A stretch of 42,291 nucleotides of DNA from Lentisphaeria bacterium (GCA_017504585.1 JAFVQX010000192.1:1-42291); one strand, 5' to 3'; positions 18,038 to 27,502 are shown, counted from the stretch's first letter. Notes: a model not told the origin generated them from the sequence alone. Made by a program: numbers and translations.

Positions 18038-19483
18038 GTGAAAAAGAATATAAAGTTTTATTTGCCGCTTGCCGCTGCCGGACTGGCTGCCGGAGTGTTG
18101 AGCGGGTGTTTGAATTACCAGCGGCCGCCGCTGGCGGTGGATCAAACAAGCTACACACAGCTTAAAGCCAACGAAAAATATCTGCTGCCGGAAAATCTGG
18201 ATGTTCTCACACTCCAGCAGGCGCAGGAGATCGCGTTAAAAAATAATCCGGACTTTTTGAGTATCAAATTTTCCATAGACTCGGCTCGGGCCCGGTACTA
18301 TCAGCAGTTTTCCAACTACGCGCCCACGCTTAACGCCGGGATCGGTCTTTCCCAGAGTTTCAGCAAAGTTTATGCCAGCGGCAACTCTTCTGATCCCCGC
18401 AGTCAGCGCGACGGCATATCGCCGGCATTATCCGGGCAATGGCTGATTTTTGACAGCTTGAACCGGGAAATGAATCTCTTGAGTGCCAAACATACATTAA
18501 AGCAAACCGAAGCCAATGTAAACGATGCCCGCCGTTTGCTGCTCCGCGCCGTAGCCTATGCTTACAACGATGTGCAGTTGTCATACGCTCAAAAAGAGAT
18601 CATCAAAGCCCAGATCGAATACAGTAAAACCATGCTCAAAGATGCCGAGCGCAAATACAAAGCCGGTACTGCCTTAAAAAGCGATATGCTCAATTTCCGC
18701 GTGACTCTGCGCAACGGTCAGCTGGATCTGGTCAAGATCAACTACACCATCAAAGCCAATTTGTATGTGCTTGCCGGATATTTGGGTTTGACCGACGGCA
18801 CCATCGGCGAAAAAGTGAAGTTTCCGGCGATCCGGATGCCCGAAGATAGCTACACTGCCAGCATCGATGTTTATCTGGATCAGGCGCTGGCAAACCGCCC
18901 GGATCTGAAAAGTGCCCGGGAGCGCTTGCAGGCATTGCGTTACAATTTTTACGGCAGCTTGAGCAAATTCGGCCCGAGTGCCACTTTCAATTATCAGTTG
19001 GGGTACGGTTACGACCGGGGCATAGCCCACGATGAAAAAGGCGACAATCACTCCTGGTCGAGTACGGGGAATTTCAATTATTCGTTCAATATAACGTGGA
19101 ATCTGTTCAACGGTTTTGCCGATTACTTCAATGTCAAAGCCAGCAGGGCGGAAGTTTCGGCGGCGGATTACATGCTCTACCAGTTGTGGCTGTCGGTAAT
19201 AACCGATGTGAGAACCGCTTACGAAAATCATAAATCCAGCATCATCCAGGCAAAGATCGCCAAAGATATTTGCAACCTTACCCGGGAGACCCGGGATCTG
19301 GTGGAAAATGAATACAATGCCGGTACCGCGCTGGTGACCCGGCTGAACGAAGCCGAACGGGATCTGGTGCAGGCGCAAAACAACCTTGCCGGAGCCATTG
19401 TCAATATAGCCAATACCAAAGCCCAGCTGGATGCGGCAATATACAGCTTTACGCCCCCGGCGGAAAATATAACTGAAAAATAA
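18038..19483 (+). CDS. TolC-family outer-membrane efflux lipoprotein
   Basis: The start chosen is GTG at 18038, seven bases after GGAGGGG (18024-18030); it gives 481 residues. A longer frame from 17960 would bury the signal peptide. Residues 1-24 form a lipoprotein signal with lipobox LSGC (Cys24). The rest is the duplicated OEP repeat of TolC-type channels: LTLQQAQEIALKNNPDFL and VYLDQALANRPDLKSARERL mark the starts of the two halves, with long helices containing EYNAGTALVTRLNEAERDL. It forms the outer-membrane exit duct. It heads a four-gene operon with an adaptor (27-bp gap), an ATPase and a permease. Confidence 0.92.
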   Translation: MKKNIKFYLPLAAAGLAAGVLSGCLNYQRPPLAVDQTSYTQLKANEKYLLPENLDVLTLQQAQEIALKNNPDFLSIKFSIDSARARYYQQFSNYAPTLNAGIGLSQSFSKVYASGNSSDPRSQRDGISPALSGQWLIFDSLNREMNLLSAKHTLKQTEANVNDARRLLLRAVAYAYNDVQLSYAQKEIIKAQIEYSKTMLKDAERKYKAGTALKSDMLNFRVTLRNGQLDLVKINYTIKANLYVLAGYLGLTDGTIGEKVKFPAIRMPEDSYTASIDVYLDQALANRPDLKSARERLQALRYNFYGSLSKFGPSATFNYQLGYGYDRGIAHDEKGDNHSWSSTGNFNYSFNITWNLFNGFADYFNVKASRAEVSAADYMLYQLWLSVITDVRTAYENHKSSIIQAKIAKDICNLTRETRDLVENEYNAGTALVTRLNEAERDLVQAQNNLAGAIVNIANTKAQLDAAIYSFTPPAENITEK

Positions 19484-19510
19484 TTCCGGAAAGAGAAAGG
19501 TCGGTTTTTT

Positions 19511-20860
19511 ATGAAAAAACTTCTTAAATATGCAATCATCATCATCATAGTTCTGGCGGCGGTGGCTGCCGGGGGATATTTCTGGCTGAAAAAACCATCT
19601 GAACAAGCCGGTGAGATCTCTTTCCGTACCGAAAAAATCGCGGTGGACAATGTCCGGCGCACCATTTCCGCCACCGGTACGGTGGAACCCGAAGAGCTGA
19701 TCAATGTGGGTGCCCAGGTCAACGGCAAGATCATGAGTTTCGGCAAAGATGCCGACGGCAAAACCGTGGATTACGGCTCAAAAGTGACCAAGGGCATGAT
19801 CCTTGCCCAGATCGACGACGTCACTTACAAAGCTGAATTGCAGGAAAAAGAGGCCCAGCTGGAACAGGCCAATGCCTCCATAATCAGCGCCGAAGCTGCG
19901 ATCAACGAAGCCGACGCCAACGAAAAACTTGCCACCAGCAACTGGGATCGCGCCCAAAGACTTTTCAAACAGGGCTCCATGACTTTGAGCGATTATGAAT
20001 CGTACCAGACCAACTATTTTGTATCCCGTGCCGCCGGTGCCAAAGCCAAAGCCGCACTGGCACAAGCCAGGGCGCAGAAATCCATTGCCGAAGCCGCATT
20101 GGTCAAGGCGCGGCGCAATCTGGAATACTGCACTATTATTTCGCCGGTGGATGGGGTAGTCATCGACCGCCGGGTCAGTGTGGGGCAGACCGTGGTATCA
20201 AATCAGACCGCCAGCAGCATCTTTCTGGTGGCAAGGGATTTCAAGAAAATGCAGGTTTGGGTGTCGGTCAACGAGGCCGACGTGGGGGCGATCAAACCGG
20301 GTATGAAGGTGATCTTTTCCTGCGACGCTTTCCCCAATATGGAATTTGCGGGGGTGGTGCACCGGCTGCGGCTCAACGCCACGCTTTCCAGCAACGTGGT
20401 TACTTATATCGTGGAAGTCAATGCCGACAACAAAAACGGCAAACTCATACCTTATCTGACGGCAAATGTCAAATTTGTCCGCGCCGAAGAGCTTAACGCG
20501 CTGACGGTGCCGGTCAATGCTCTGCGCTTTATGCCGCCGGAAGAGTTGCAGCTCGCTCCTGCGCCGGAACTCAAGCGGCGGGAAGGGGTGCTGTGGGTAA
20601 AAGCAGAAAACGACAAACTCCGCCCGGTCAAGGTCAAACTGGGGCTGACCAACAACATCATTACTGCCATCAAAAGCGATGAACTCAAAGCCGGTGATAC
20701 GGTGGTCACCAATATCATCCATCAGGTTCCCGGCAAACCCCGCATGGCGGATAACTCGGCCAAAAACCCCTTTATGCCCAATATGCCCAAACGCCGCGCC
20801 CGGGGCAGCGCCGGTCAGCGGGAACGGGCGGCTGAACGGGCAAATCAAGCGGGCAAATAA
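19511..20860 (+). CDS. Periplasmic adaptor of HlyD/MacA type
   Basis: The 449-residue membrane-fusion protein has an N-terminal anchor (about 6-25, IIIIIVLAAVAAGGYFWL). A lipoyl/barrel-sandwich domain is split by a long coiled-coil hairpin (about 105-205; AELQEKEAQLEQANASIISAE and the Ala/Lys-rich return helix). After it come NLEYCTIISPVDGVVIDR, a beta-barrel and a membrane-proximal domain. The C-terminal 30 residues are basic and disordered (RRARGSAGQRERAAERA). It should link the TolC-type channel to the MacB-like transporter encoded just downstream. AAAGG lies about ten bases before the ATG, and the gap to the ATPase gene is 23 bp. Confidence 0.92.
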   Translation: MKKLLKYAIIIIIVLAAVAAGGYFWLKKPSEQAGEISFRTEKIAVDNVRRTISATGTVEPEELINVGAQVNGKIMSFGKDADGKTVDYGSKVTKGMILAQIDDVTYKAELQEKEAQLEQANASIISAEAAINEADANEKLATSNWDRAQRLFKQGSMTLSDYESYQTNYFVSRAAGAKAKAALAQARAQKSIAEAALVKARRNLEYCTIISPVDGVVIDRRVSVGQTVVSNQTASSIFLVARDFKKMQVWVSVNEADVGAIKPGMKVIFSCDAFPNMEFAGVVHRLRLNATLSSNVVTYIVEVNADNKNGKLIPYLTANVKFVRAEELNALTVPVNALRFMPPEELQLAPAPELKRREGVLWVKAENDKLRPVKVKLGLTNNIITAIKSDELKAGDTVVTNIIHQVPGKPRMADNSAKNPFMPNMPKRRARGSAGQRERAAERANQAGK

Positions 20861-20883
20861 GGTCAGAAAAACGGAGTGGTTTT

Positions 20884-21585
20884 ATGGGTAAACTCATTGA
20901 ACTCAAAGATATATACAAGACCTATTTTCTCGGCGAAATAGATGTGCCGGTTTTGAAAGGCATCACACTGGATATTGCACATGGCGAATATGTGGCCTTG
21001 ATGGGGGCTTCCGGCTCCGGCAAAAGTACGCTTATGAACATTCTCGGGTGCCTCGACCGCCCCACTTCCGGCGATTATCTGCTGGAGGGCGAAGAGCTGG
21101 GCAGAGCCTCCGGCGACCGCCGTGCCATGATCCGCAACCGCAAGATCGGGTTCGTTTTTCAGAACTTCAACTTGCTGCCCAGAACCAGCGCTTTGGAAAA
21201 TGTGATAATGCCTTTGAACTACACCAACAACTCCTTATCCCGCAGCGAATGCCGCAAGCGGGGGCTTGCCGCTCTGGAGCAAGTGGGCATCGCCGACCGG
21301 GCGGGGCATCACCCCAGTCAGCTTTCCGGCGGTCAGCAGCAGCGGGTGGCGATCGCCCGGGCGTTGATCAACCGGCCGCCCCTTTTGTTTGCCGATGAAC
21401 CCACCGGCAATCTGGACAGCCGCACCAGCGTGGAAGTTATGGAAATGTTCAGCAAACTCAACGCCGAAGGCATCACCGTAATACTGGTAACGCACTCCGA
21501 AGAGATCGCCAACTACGCCAAACGCACTATCCATGTAAGCGACGGAACTGTGATTTCGGGTGCATTCAAAAGCAAAGGAGCGTAA
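20884..21585 (+). CDS. MacB/LolD-type ABC transporter ATP-binding protein
   Basis: The product is a 233-residue ATPase with Walker A GASGSGKS (41-48), Q-loop Gln93, signature LSGGQ (147-151), Walker [13 protein letters not shown] (Asp171, Glu172) and switch His in VTHSEE. The family marker [13 protein letters not shown] near the N-terminus is typical of MacB and LolD. In E. coli MacB this domain is fused to the permease; here the two are separate genes three bases apart. GGAG (20873-20876) is seven bases before the ATG. Confidence 0.94.
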   Translation: MGKLIELKDIYKTYFLGEIDVPVLKGITLDIAHGEYVALMGASGSGKSTLMNILGCLDRPTSGDYLLEGEELGRASGDRRAMIRNRKIGFVFQNFNLLPRTSALENVIMPLNYTNNSLSRSECRKRGLAALEQVGIADRAGHHPSQLSGGQQQRVAIARALINRPPLLFADEPTGNLDSRTSVEVMEMFSKLNAEGITVILVTHSEEIANYAKRTIHVSDGTVISGAFKSKGA

Positions 21586-21588
21586 TTT

Positions 21589-22950
21589 ATGCGTACAACC
21601 ACAACTATCCGCATGTCGCTTATATCGCTCAAACGCAACCCCACCCGCACCATGCTGACCATGCTGGGGATCATTATCGGTATTGCGGCAGTTATTACTA
21701 TGATGGAAATCGGCAACGGCTCCAAAACTTCTATCCGTACATCCATAGAAAAAATGGGTGCCAATTCGGTAATGGTCATGCCGGGGAGTATGCGTCCGCC
21801 GGGGGGAGCCAGAGTTGGAGCGGGCAACGCAGTATCGCTGATCCCCGCGGATGCCGAAGCTATCGGCAACGAGTGCCCCAGCGTGGGAGCGTATTCGCCG
21901 GTGGTGCGGGGTTCGGGTATCCATGTGGTCTTCGGCAATGTGGACTGGGAGCCGGGCAATATTTACGGTATAGCTCCGGCGTATCTGGATATAAGAGCCT
22001 GGGAGATCGCCGACGGCCGAGCCTTTACCAACGCCGAAGTGGATGCCAACGCCCGGGTCTGTCTGGTGGGCAGCACCATCGTTAAAGAGGTCTTTGGCGG
22101 CATGTCGCCACTGGGCTGCGAACTGCGTATCGGCGAAGTGACTTTTGAAGTGGTGGGCGTGCTGAAAAGCAAAGGGGCCAACATGATGGGTATGGACGAA
22201 GACGACTGCGTTTTCACGCCATGGACAACATTGCGGATGCGGGTGACCGGTTTGCGTTACGGCAACGCCACCAACACTTCCAGCACCATAGCCGACTCTC
22301 CCGGCAGTAAATTTGCCATCAGCGGGCTGGCACTCTATCCGGAGCCGGACAGCCGGATAACCCGGGATCACTTGTTTTACGCCAAACACACCCAGCTCAA
22401 TCAGATAATTTTTTCGGCGGTGTCGGTAGATAAAATTAAAGATGCAACCCGGGAAGTATCGCAGCTGTTGCGCAAACGTCACCGGCTCAAGACCGAACAG
22501 GAAGATGATTTCCGGGTGTTCAACTCGTCAGACTTTATGAATATGCTCAATCAGACCTCGACATTGATGACCAATCTGCTGCTGGGGGTGGCGCTTTTGA
22601 GCCTGCTGGTCGGCGGCGTGGGCATTATGAACATCATGCTTGTATCGGTAACCGAACGCACCAGAGAGATCGGTCTGCGTATGGCAGTAGGGGCAAGATC
22701 CCGGGATATATTAAAGCAGTTTCTGATCGAATCGGTGGTGCTCTGCCTATCCGGCGGGATCATCGGTATTCTGGCGGGGCATGGCATGTCGCTTTTGATC
22801 GAAAAGATCGCCCGCTGGCCCATAGAAAGCAGTCCGGGGGCAGTAGCGGCAGCCGTGCTGGTATCCGCATCGGTTGGCATATTGTTCGGGTTTTACCCGG
22901 CATGGAAAGCTTCCAGACTCGACCCCATCGAAGCATTGCGCTACGAGTAA
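21589..22950 (+). CDS. MacB-like ABC transporter permease
   Basis: The 453-residue protein has four predicted membrane spans. One is N-terminal (about 20-42; TMLTMLGIIIGIAAVITMM). A large periplasmic MacB-type domain follows (about 50-320). Three spans lie at the C-terminus, including LLLGVALLSLLVGGVGIMNIML and a last one before the closing PAWKASRLDPIEALRYE motif, which is diagnostic for the FtsX/MacB family. Its ribosome-binding site AAAGGAG lies inside the end of the ATPase gene, so translation is coupled. With the preceding genes it would form a tripartite mechanotransmission exporter for antibiotics, peptides, siderophores or lipids; the substrate is unknown. A strong terminator follows. 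Confidence 0.93.
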   Translation: MRTTTTIRMSLISLKRNPTRTMLTMLGIIIGIAAVITMMEIGNGSKTSIRTSIEKMGANSVMVMPGSMRPPGGARVGAGNAVSLIPADAEAIGNECPSVGAYSPVVRGSGIHVVFGNVDWEPGNIYGIAPAYLDIRAWEIADGRAFTNAEVDANARVCLVGSTIVKEVFGGMSPLGCELRIGEVTFEVVGVLKSKGANMMGMDEDDCVFTPWTTLRMRVTGLRYGNATNTSSTIADSPGSKFAISGLALYPEPDSRITRDHLFYAKHTQLNQIIFSAVSVDKIKDATREVSQLLRKRHRLKTEQEDDFRVFNSSDFMNMLNQTSTLMTNLLLGVALLSLLVGGVGIMNIMLVSVTERTREIGLRMAVGARSRDILKQFLIESVVLCLSGGIIGILAGHGMSLLIEKIARWPIESSPGAVAAAVLVSASVGILFGFYPAWKASRLDPIEALRYE

Positions 22951-22971
22951 GCAAGTTTTTCCTCACTTCCC

Positions 22972-22998
22972 CCCCCGGTGTTCTACAAAAACCGGGGG
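22972..22998 (+). terminator. Rho-independent terminator of the efflux operon
   Basis: CCCCCGGT (22972-22979) pairs perfectly with ACCGGGGG (22991-22998) around a 12-nt loop and is followed by atttcttttt. It starts 22 bp after the permease stop codon. Confidence 0.8.
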
Positions 22999-23015
22999 AT
23001 TTCTTTTTAAGGGAA

Positions 23016-23044
23016 TTGTAAATCTTTTGTTGGGATGGTATATT
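23016..23044 (+). promoter_or_regulatory. Candidate promoter of the metallophosphoesterase gene
   Basis: TTGTAA (23016-23021) and TATATT (23039-23044) are 17 bp apart, directly after the efflux terminator and about 58 bp before the start codon at 23102. Confidence 0.5.
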
Positions 23045-23101
23045 TAAAAGTAACTGCATAGTGCCGGATGTATCAGTAAAATATAAAACAAGAGTGATAT
23101 T

Positions 23102-24883
23102 ATGAAATTTTTGTCCATGCTTTTGATCGCTGCCGCTGCGATCAATCTTTCTGCCAATATACTGCCGGAAAAATGGGATACCGCATTTTTCAAGGTCAGC
23201 GAAAAAGATTTTATGCAGGGTTTGCCGGAAAAAGACTTTACCCGGCAAATCTTGCTCAACGATAACCCGCTGGATCTTGATGCCATCGCCAATGGCTGCG
23301 ACAGTGCGGTCATAAGTTCCACCATACACGTCAAACAGCCGCAGAAAATCTATCTGGGAGTCGGCTGCAAAATTTTTTCGTTGAGTTTGAATGGCAAACT
23401 CATCTATGATTTCCGTAAATACGGTTTGGGCAATGATATAGAAAATGTCAGCGTCAGCGACCACATCATACCGCTGGAACTGACGGCCGGCAGCAACAAG
23501 ATCGTCTTCAACACCCGCCGCACCAACTGGCGGCTGGATTACTGCTATGGTGCTGACCGGCTGATCCGCTGGCATCTGGCGGTGAAGCACCTCAAAGATT
23601 ATCAACCGCCGCGGGCAGAACTTGCTCATCCGGAAATGGTTTTGCGCCCCGACCGCAACAGTATGGTATTCAGCTTTGTCACCAGCTCGCCGATCCCGGC
23701 GGGCGTAGATTACCGCAAAAAAGGCGATAAAAAGTGGCTGCGCCAATACGATACCGTCGGCGATTTGATCTTGCGCGAAAAAAGCCGTATCCACAAAGTG
23801 CGGATCAGCAATATCGCCAACTGGGGCGATATTGAGTACCGCCTGGTGCTGCTGGAACCGCCGGTCGGCCGGGATGGATTCAAACGCCCGCTGTGGACAT
23901 CGCGGATATACAAAGAAGTTTATACTCCGGTAAAAACTCTGCGCAATCCCGATCGCAAGGAATTCAGTTTTATGCTGTTCGGCGATACGCAGCTGTCGAT
24001 GTCAAATACTTGCAAAACCGTTGCCCAGCGGGAAGAACTGCTGAAAAAAATGCGCTCTCTGCCCGAATACCGTCAGGCGGATTTTCTGGTGCATATCGGC
24101 GATCAGGACAGCGTGATACACAATGTCGAACAAGTACTCCTGAAAGCTCTTTTTGCCGGTTTTGCCCCCAAAAAAGACGAAAGCGTCCGTCCGTGGCTGC
24201 TGGTGCGCGGCAATCACGAAACCAACGGTATGGCTGCTGAAGACTGGTTTGATTATTTTCAAATGCCGGATGATAAAAGTTACTACACCGCTCAAATCGG
24301 CGAAGTGCTTTTTATTGTGCTGGATTGCGGCGATATTTCCAAAGATGATCCGCTGGATGCATTCAACGGGCCTTTGCTGGATATGCCGGATCTTTTCCGC
24401 AAACAGGCTCAATGGCTGGCAAAATTGCGCAAATCTCCGGAATTCCGCAATGCAAAATATCGTGTGATATTGTGCCACAACGACCCGCAGACCAGCCAAA
24501 GCTTGCTGGATATAAATGTCCGGCAGCTGACCGGCGATCTGCTTGCTGACAACTCCGACAGCGGCCGCATCCACCTCTGGATCGGCGGCCATACCCATCG
24601 TTACAGACGCGCTGCACGCAACAGCCGGATCCTGACCGCAATGTTCAAGCCCAAGAAGATCGCGCTGAATATTTCTCCGGTAAACTGGGTAACGGTCGAT
24701 GGACCTAAAGGGGATTCCTCGAACCCCAATTTCAGTTATCTTGCCGTAAAATGCACGCCTCAAGCGATCCATGTGACGGCTATTGATGACACGGGCAGAA
24801 AGATCGATGAATTCGCAATTACCCCCAACGGCAATTTCAAAGAGATCTTCAAGGATAAATCGCTGCAGGATTTCCAGCTCTGA
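23102..24883 (+). CDS. Secreted purple-acid-phosphatase-like metallophosphoesterase
   Basis: The 593-residue protein has a signal peptide (MKFLSMLLIAAAAINLSA), so it acts in the periplasm or outside. An N-terminal beta domain (about 20-180) precedes a fibronectin-III-like segment (about 190-275), as in purple acid phosphatases. The catalytic domain (about 285-510) shows FGDTQ (Asp295), HIGDQDS (Asp334), RGNHE (Asn371, His372), CHND (His459) and GGHTH (His497, His499). The first motif has Gln where the classical D-x-H family has His, and the second lacks the Tyr of GDxxY, so this is a divergent member. It probably hydrolyses phosphomonoesters or diesters; the substrate is unknown. The gene ends nine bases before the convergent cls gene. 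Confidence 0.88.
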   Translation: MKFLSMLLIAAAAINLSANILPEKWDTAFFKVSEKDFMQGLPEKDFTRQILLNDNPLDLDAIANGCDSAVISSTIHVKQPQKIYLGVGCKIFSLSLNGKLIYDFRKYGLGNDIENVSVSDHIIPLELTAGSNKIVFNTRRTNWRLDYCYGADRLIRWHLAVKHLKDYQPPRAELAHPEMVLRPDRNSMVFSFVTSSPIPAGVDYRKKGDKKWLRQYDTVGDLILREKSRIHKVRISNIANWGDIEYRLVLLEPPVGRDGFKRPLWTSRIYKEVYTPVKTLRNPDRKEFSFMLFGDTQLSMSNTCKTVAQREELLKKMRSLPEYRQADFLVHIGDQDSVIHNVEQVLLKALFAGFAPKKDESVRPWLLVRGNHETNGMAAEDWFDYFQMPDDKSYYTAQIGEVLFIVLDCGDISKDDPLDAFNGPLLDMPDLFRKQAQWLAKLRKSPEFRNAKYRVILCHNDPQTSQSLLDINVRQLTGDLLADNSDSGRIHLWIGGHTHRYRRAARNSRILTAMFKPKKIALNISPVNWVTVDGPKGDSSNPNFSYLAVKCTPQAIHVTAIDDTGRKIDEFAITPNGNFKEIFKDKSLQDFQL

Positions 24884-24892
24884 AGCAGTTTT

Positions 24893-26389
24893 TTACATTA
24901 CCGGCGTAAACAGCGCCGCTATGCTGTTGGCGAGTTTGCGCAGACTTTTTACGCTGTTCAACCGGTGGGCGGTCAATTTGCGGCCGCCGGCAAACTCTTT
25001 GTGGAACTGCCGGAGTATGTCGGAAGTGAATTCGGAGTTTTCAAAGGTAAAATCCAGCTCAAAATTCAGATAAAAACTCCGGCTGTCGCAGTTGCTTGAC
25101 CCCATAAAACCCCATTCGCCATCCACCAGCAGCGCTTTGGTGTGGGAAAAATACCCCAGTTTTTCGTAGATCGTCACTCCGCTTTCGTGAAGTTTGCGGT
25201 AAAAATTCTGCGCCGCACAATCCACGTAAAAGTGATTGTTTTTAGCCGGTACCACCACTCTTACATCCACGCCCCGGGCGGCCGCCATACACAAGGCTTC
25301 CACATAATCTCTGCCGGGGACAAAGTAGGGCGTCAGGATCCACAGCTCTTTTTGCGCCAATGCCGCGGCGGCAAAAAAGAGTTTTCTGGTGGCTTCGCGC
25401 ACATTCCCGGGGCCGCCGGGCAGGATCCGTACCACCGCATCGCCGGTGCGCTCTGCCGGAGTGCAATCACCGTCGGAGAGAAAGTTCTTTCTCCGGCTGC
25501 CCCGGGCGGTATAGAGGTAATCGGTAAGAAAGCTCATGGTCAGCTGTGCCACCGCCGGACCGGTTATGCGGCAGTGCAGATCGTGGATGTAACGCGAGGG
25601 CGGCACATGATTGAAACGCACATTATCTGCGGAAATATTCACACCCCCCACATAAGCTGTTTTGCCATCGACCACCAGCAGTTTCCGGTGGTTGCGCAGC
25701 TGAAAACGCCACGGCGCAAACAAATTGACCGGCGAAAATGCCTTCATGCGAAAATTGCTCCGGCGCGAGCGCAACCCCCTCCGGAAATATTGCGAAAAGT
25801 AACTCTTGAAACTCCCCACGCTGTCGAACAGCACTTTTACATCCACCCCCGCTGCGGCACGTTCGGCAAGCGCATCCATAAAAGCTCTGCCCACTTCGTC
25901 GCTGTTGAGTATGTAGCTTTGGAGCCGGATGGATTTGCCGGCCTGGCGTATATCTTCCAGCATCCGGGGATAGACTGCCTGACCGTCTTCGAGGATCTCC
26001 AGCGTGTTGCCTTCCAGTGCCGGATGATCCGGAAAGAGCCGATCCAGCATCACCATCCGGGGCAGTTGGGCTTTTTCCGGCGAAAGTTGAAAATCTTTCA
26101 GCGAGCGCTGGAGCTTCAGCAGGTTTTTTGTTGAAGCATCGTCGCCATATTGCCAGCTCTCGCGCAAGGCAAGGATCGCATTATGCACATGCTCTATATG
26201 GGTTATGCCGAAGAATATATACCCCAGCAAGCCGATACCCGGCAGCAGTGTTACCAGCAGCAGCCAGAACGCCGCCTGCGAGGGGTTTTCGTGTTTGCTG
26301 ACCAGAATGTGTACTACCGCCGCCATCTGGATCGCCACGATCAGCAGCGCCGGCAGGAATTCAAGTTCGATTGCCCAGTTGCCGGTCAT
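24893..26389 (-). CDS. cls: Cardiolipin synthase (phospholipase D family)
   Basis: The 498-residue membrane enzyme condenses two phosphatidylglycerols to cardiolipin and glycerol. Two N-terminal membrane helices (about 10-30 and 38-62) form the PLDc_N region; two HKD motifs follow: NHRKLLVVDG (His234, Lys236, Asp241) and SHTKALLVDG (His416, Lys418, Asp423). Each is followed by the GG/GSSN segment of the family. The length matches bacterial ClsA (about 480-500). It lies 22 bp downstream of hisA on the same strand, so the two are probably co-transcribed despite unrelated roles. The 3' end almost abuts the convergent phosphoesterase gene, and no terminator is visible there. Confidence 0.95.
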   Translation of the reverse strand: MTGNWAIELEFLPALLIVAIQMAAVVHILVSKHENPSQAAFWLLLVTLLPGIGLLGYIFFGITHIEHVHNAILALRESWQYGDDASTKNLLKLQRSLKDFQLSPEKAQLPRMVMLDRLFPDHPALEGNTLEILEDGQAVYPRMLEDIRQAGKSIRLQSYILNSDEVGRAFMDALAERAAAGVDVKVLFDSVGSFKSYFSQYFRRGLRSRRSNFRMKAFSPVNLFAPWRFQLRNHRKLLVVDGKTAYVGGVNISADNVRFNHVPPSRYIHDLHCRITGPAVAQLTMSFLTDYLYTARGSRRKNFLSDGDCTPAERTGDAVVRILPGGPGNVREATRKLFFAAAALAQKELWILTPYFVPGRDYVEALCMAAARGVDVRVVVPAKNNHFYVDCAAQNFYRKLHESGVTIYEKLGYFSHTKALLVDGEWGFMGSSNCDSRSFYLNFELDFTFENSEFTSDILRQFHKEFAGGRKLTAHRLNSVKSLRKLANSIAALFTPVM

Positions 26390-26411
26390 AACTTATGCTT
26401 TCCGGAGTTGT

Positions 26412-27167
26412 TCAGTTGGGAAGTTTTACGATTTTTCCGTAGCTCAAATGACCGCCGAAAATATCCAGCGCACTGCCTACGGTGTAGTCGATCTTGCCGG
26501 AGCCTTCGCGCCGGATCAGCTCAATATCGTCGTAAGAGCTTATGCCGCCAGCATATACGCACGGATTCGGCGATATATCTGCCAGCAGTTTGACTATATT
26601 GCCATCCACGCCGGACATCTTGCCTTCCATATCCACCGCGTGAATAAGAAATTCGCAGCAGTATTGGCTCAATTTTGCCAAAGTATCTGCATTGACTTCC
26701 TGTGTGGTAAATTTCTGCCACCGGTCGAACACCACCAGATATTTGCCTCCGGCGGTTTTCCGGCAGCTTAAATCTATAACCAATTCTTCGGGCTTGACCG
26801 TGTTCATAAGTTCATCCAGCCGCCGCATGGAAACTTCTCCATCCTCAATAAGATAACTGGTTACGATCACTTGTGCTGCCCCCGCATCCAGATATTTCCG
26901 GGCGTTGCCGGGGTTGATGCCGCCGCCAAGCTGCAACCCTTTGGGGTAACTTGACACCGCCAGCAGTGCGGCTTCTTCGTTGCCGGGCCCCAGCATAATA
27001 ACATGGCCCCCGGTCAAGCCGTCGCGCTGGTACATTTTTGCGTAATATGCTGAATCGTACTGACTTTCAAAATTAGTACGCAACCCGGCGCCGTCATCCC
27101 GCAGGGAGCCGCCGACGATCTGTTTAACTTTATTGTTGTGCAAATCTATGCAAGGACGGAAACGCAT
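26412..27167 (-). CDS. hisA: Phosphoribosylformimino-AICAR ribotide isomerase, eukaryotic-type HisA
   Basis: This 251-residue TIM barrel should perform the fourth step of histidine synthesis, the Amadori isomerisation of ProFAR to PRFAR. It follows the eukaryotic (yeast HIS6) pattern: CIDLHNNKVKQIVGG at the N-terminus (Asp8), GGHVIMLGPGN, LQLGGGIN, VIVTSYL, IDLSCRKT (Asp132), a W-containing RWQKFTTQEVNADTL segment, EFLIHAVDMEG and a closing SALDIFGG. The VDLDGA phosphate-loop signature of bacterial HisA is absent. No other his gene is present in the window. The ribosome-binding site is weak (aaagag before gtagaat). The upstream spacer holds a dispersed palindrome. Confidence 0.9.
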   Translation of the reverse strand: MRFRPCIDLHNNKVKQIVGGSLRDDGAGLRTNFESQYDSAYYAKMYQRDGLTGGHVIMLGPGNEEAALLAVSSYPKGLQLGGGINPGNARKYLDAGAAQVIVTSYLIEDGEVSMRRLDELMNTVKPEELVIDLSCRKTAGGKYLVVFDRWQKFTTQEVNADTLAKLSQYCCEFLIHAVDMEGKMSGVDGNIVKLLADISPNPCVYAGGISSYDDIELIRREGSGKIDYTVGSALDIFGGHLSYGKIVKLPN

Positions 27168-27250
27168 ATTCTACTCTTTCGTAACCTTATTCTTGTTTTT
27201 GTCTTGAAGTTTGTGAAAAATCAAAGTACGGTGGCACATCGTGGGCAATC

Positions 27251-27357
27251 TCGAGCCTTGCTGCAACACTGCACCTCGGCTTGTCCGCCGTAGCTTTATG
27301 CGGAGGCGGATCGAGTACAAAGGTACACTCCCTCGGGCAGTGCATTGCAAAACTCGA
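27251..27357. repeat. Nested palindromic element, copy 2
   Basis: The outer arms begin tcgag (27251) and end ctcga (27357). Inside them gcaacactgc (left) pairs with gcagtgcattgc (right) with a one-base bulge. At the centre TCCGCC (27284-27289) pairs with GGCGGA (27305-27310) around gtagctttatgcgga. The core 27280-27310 differs from the copy at 32300-32330 by one base. A side hairpin gagtacaaaggtacactc (27312-27329) lies in the right half. Confidence 0.75.
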
Positions 27358-27502
27358 CCTTGCCTCACGCTGTATCCACCGGAGGCTTACGATGTTTTTG
27401 GGCATTTTTGATAAATCAAAACCTGTGTGTTTTTATAGTCATAAATGATATGATCCAACAATTCAGTTTCACAAACTTTTATACATTACCCAACTCTTAA
27501 AA

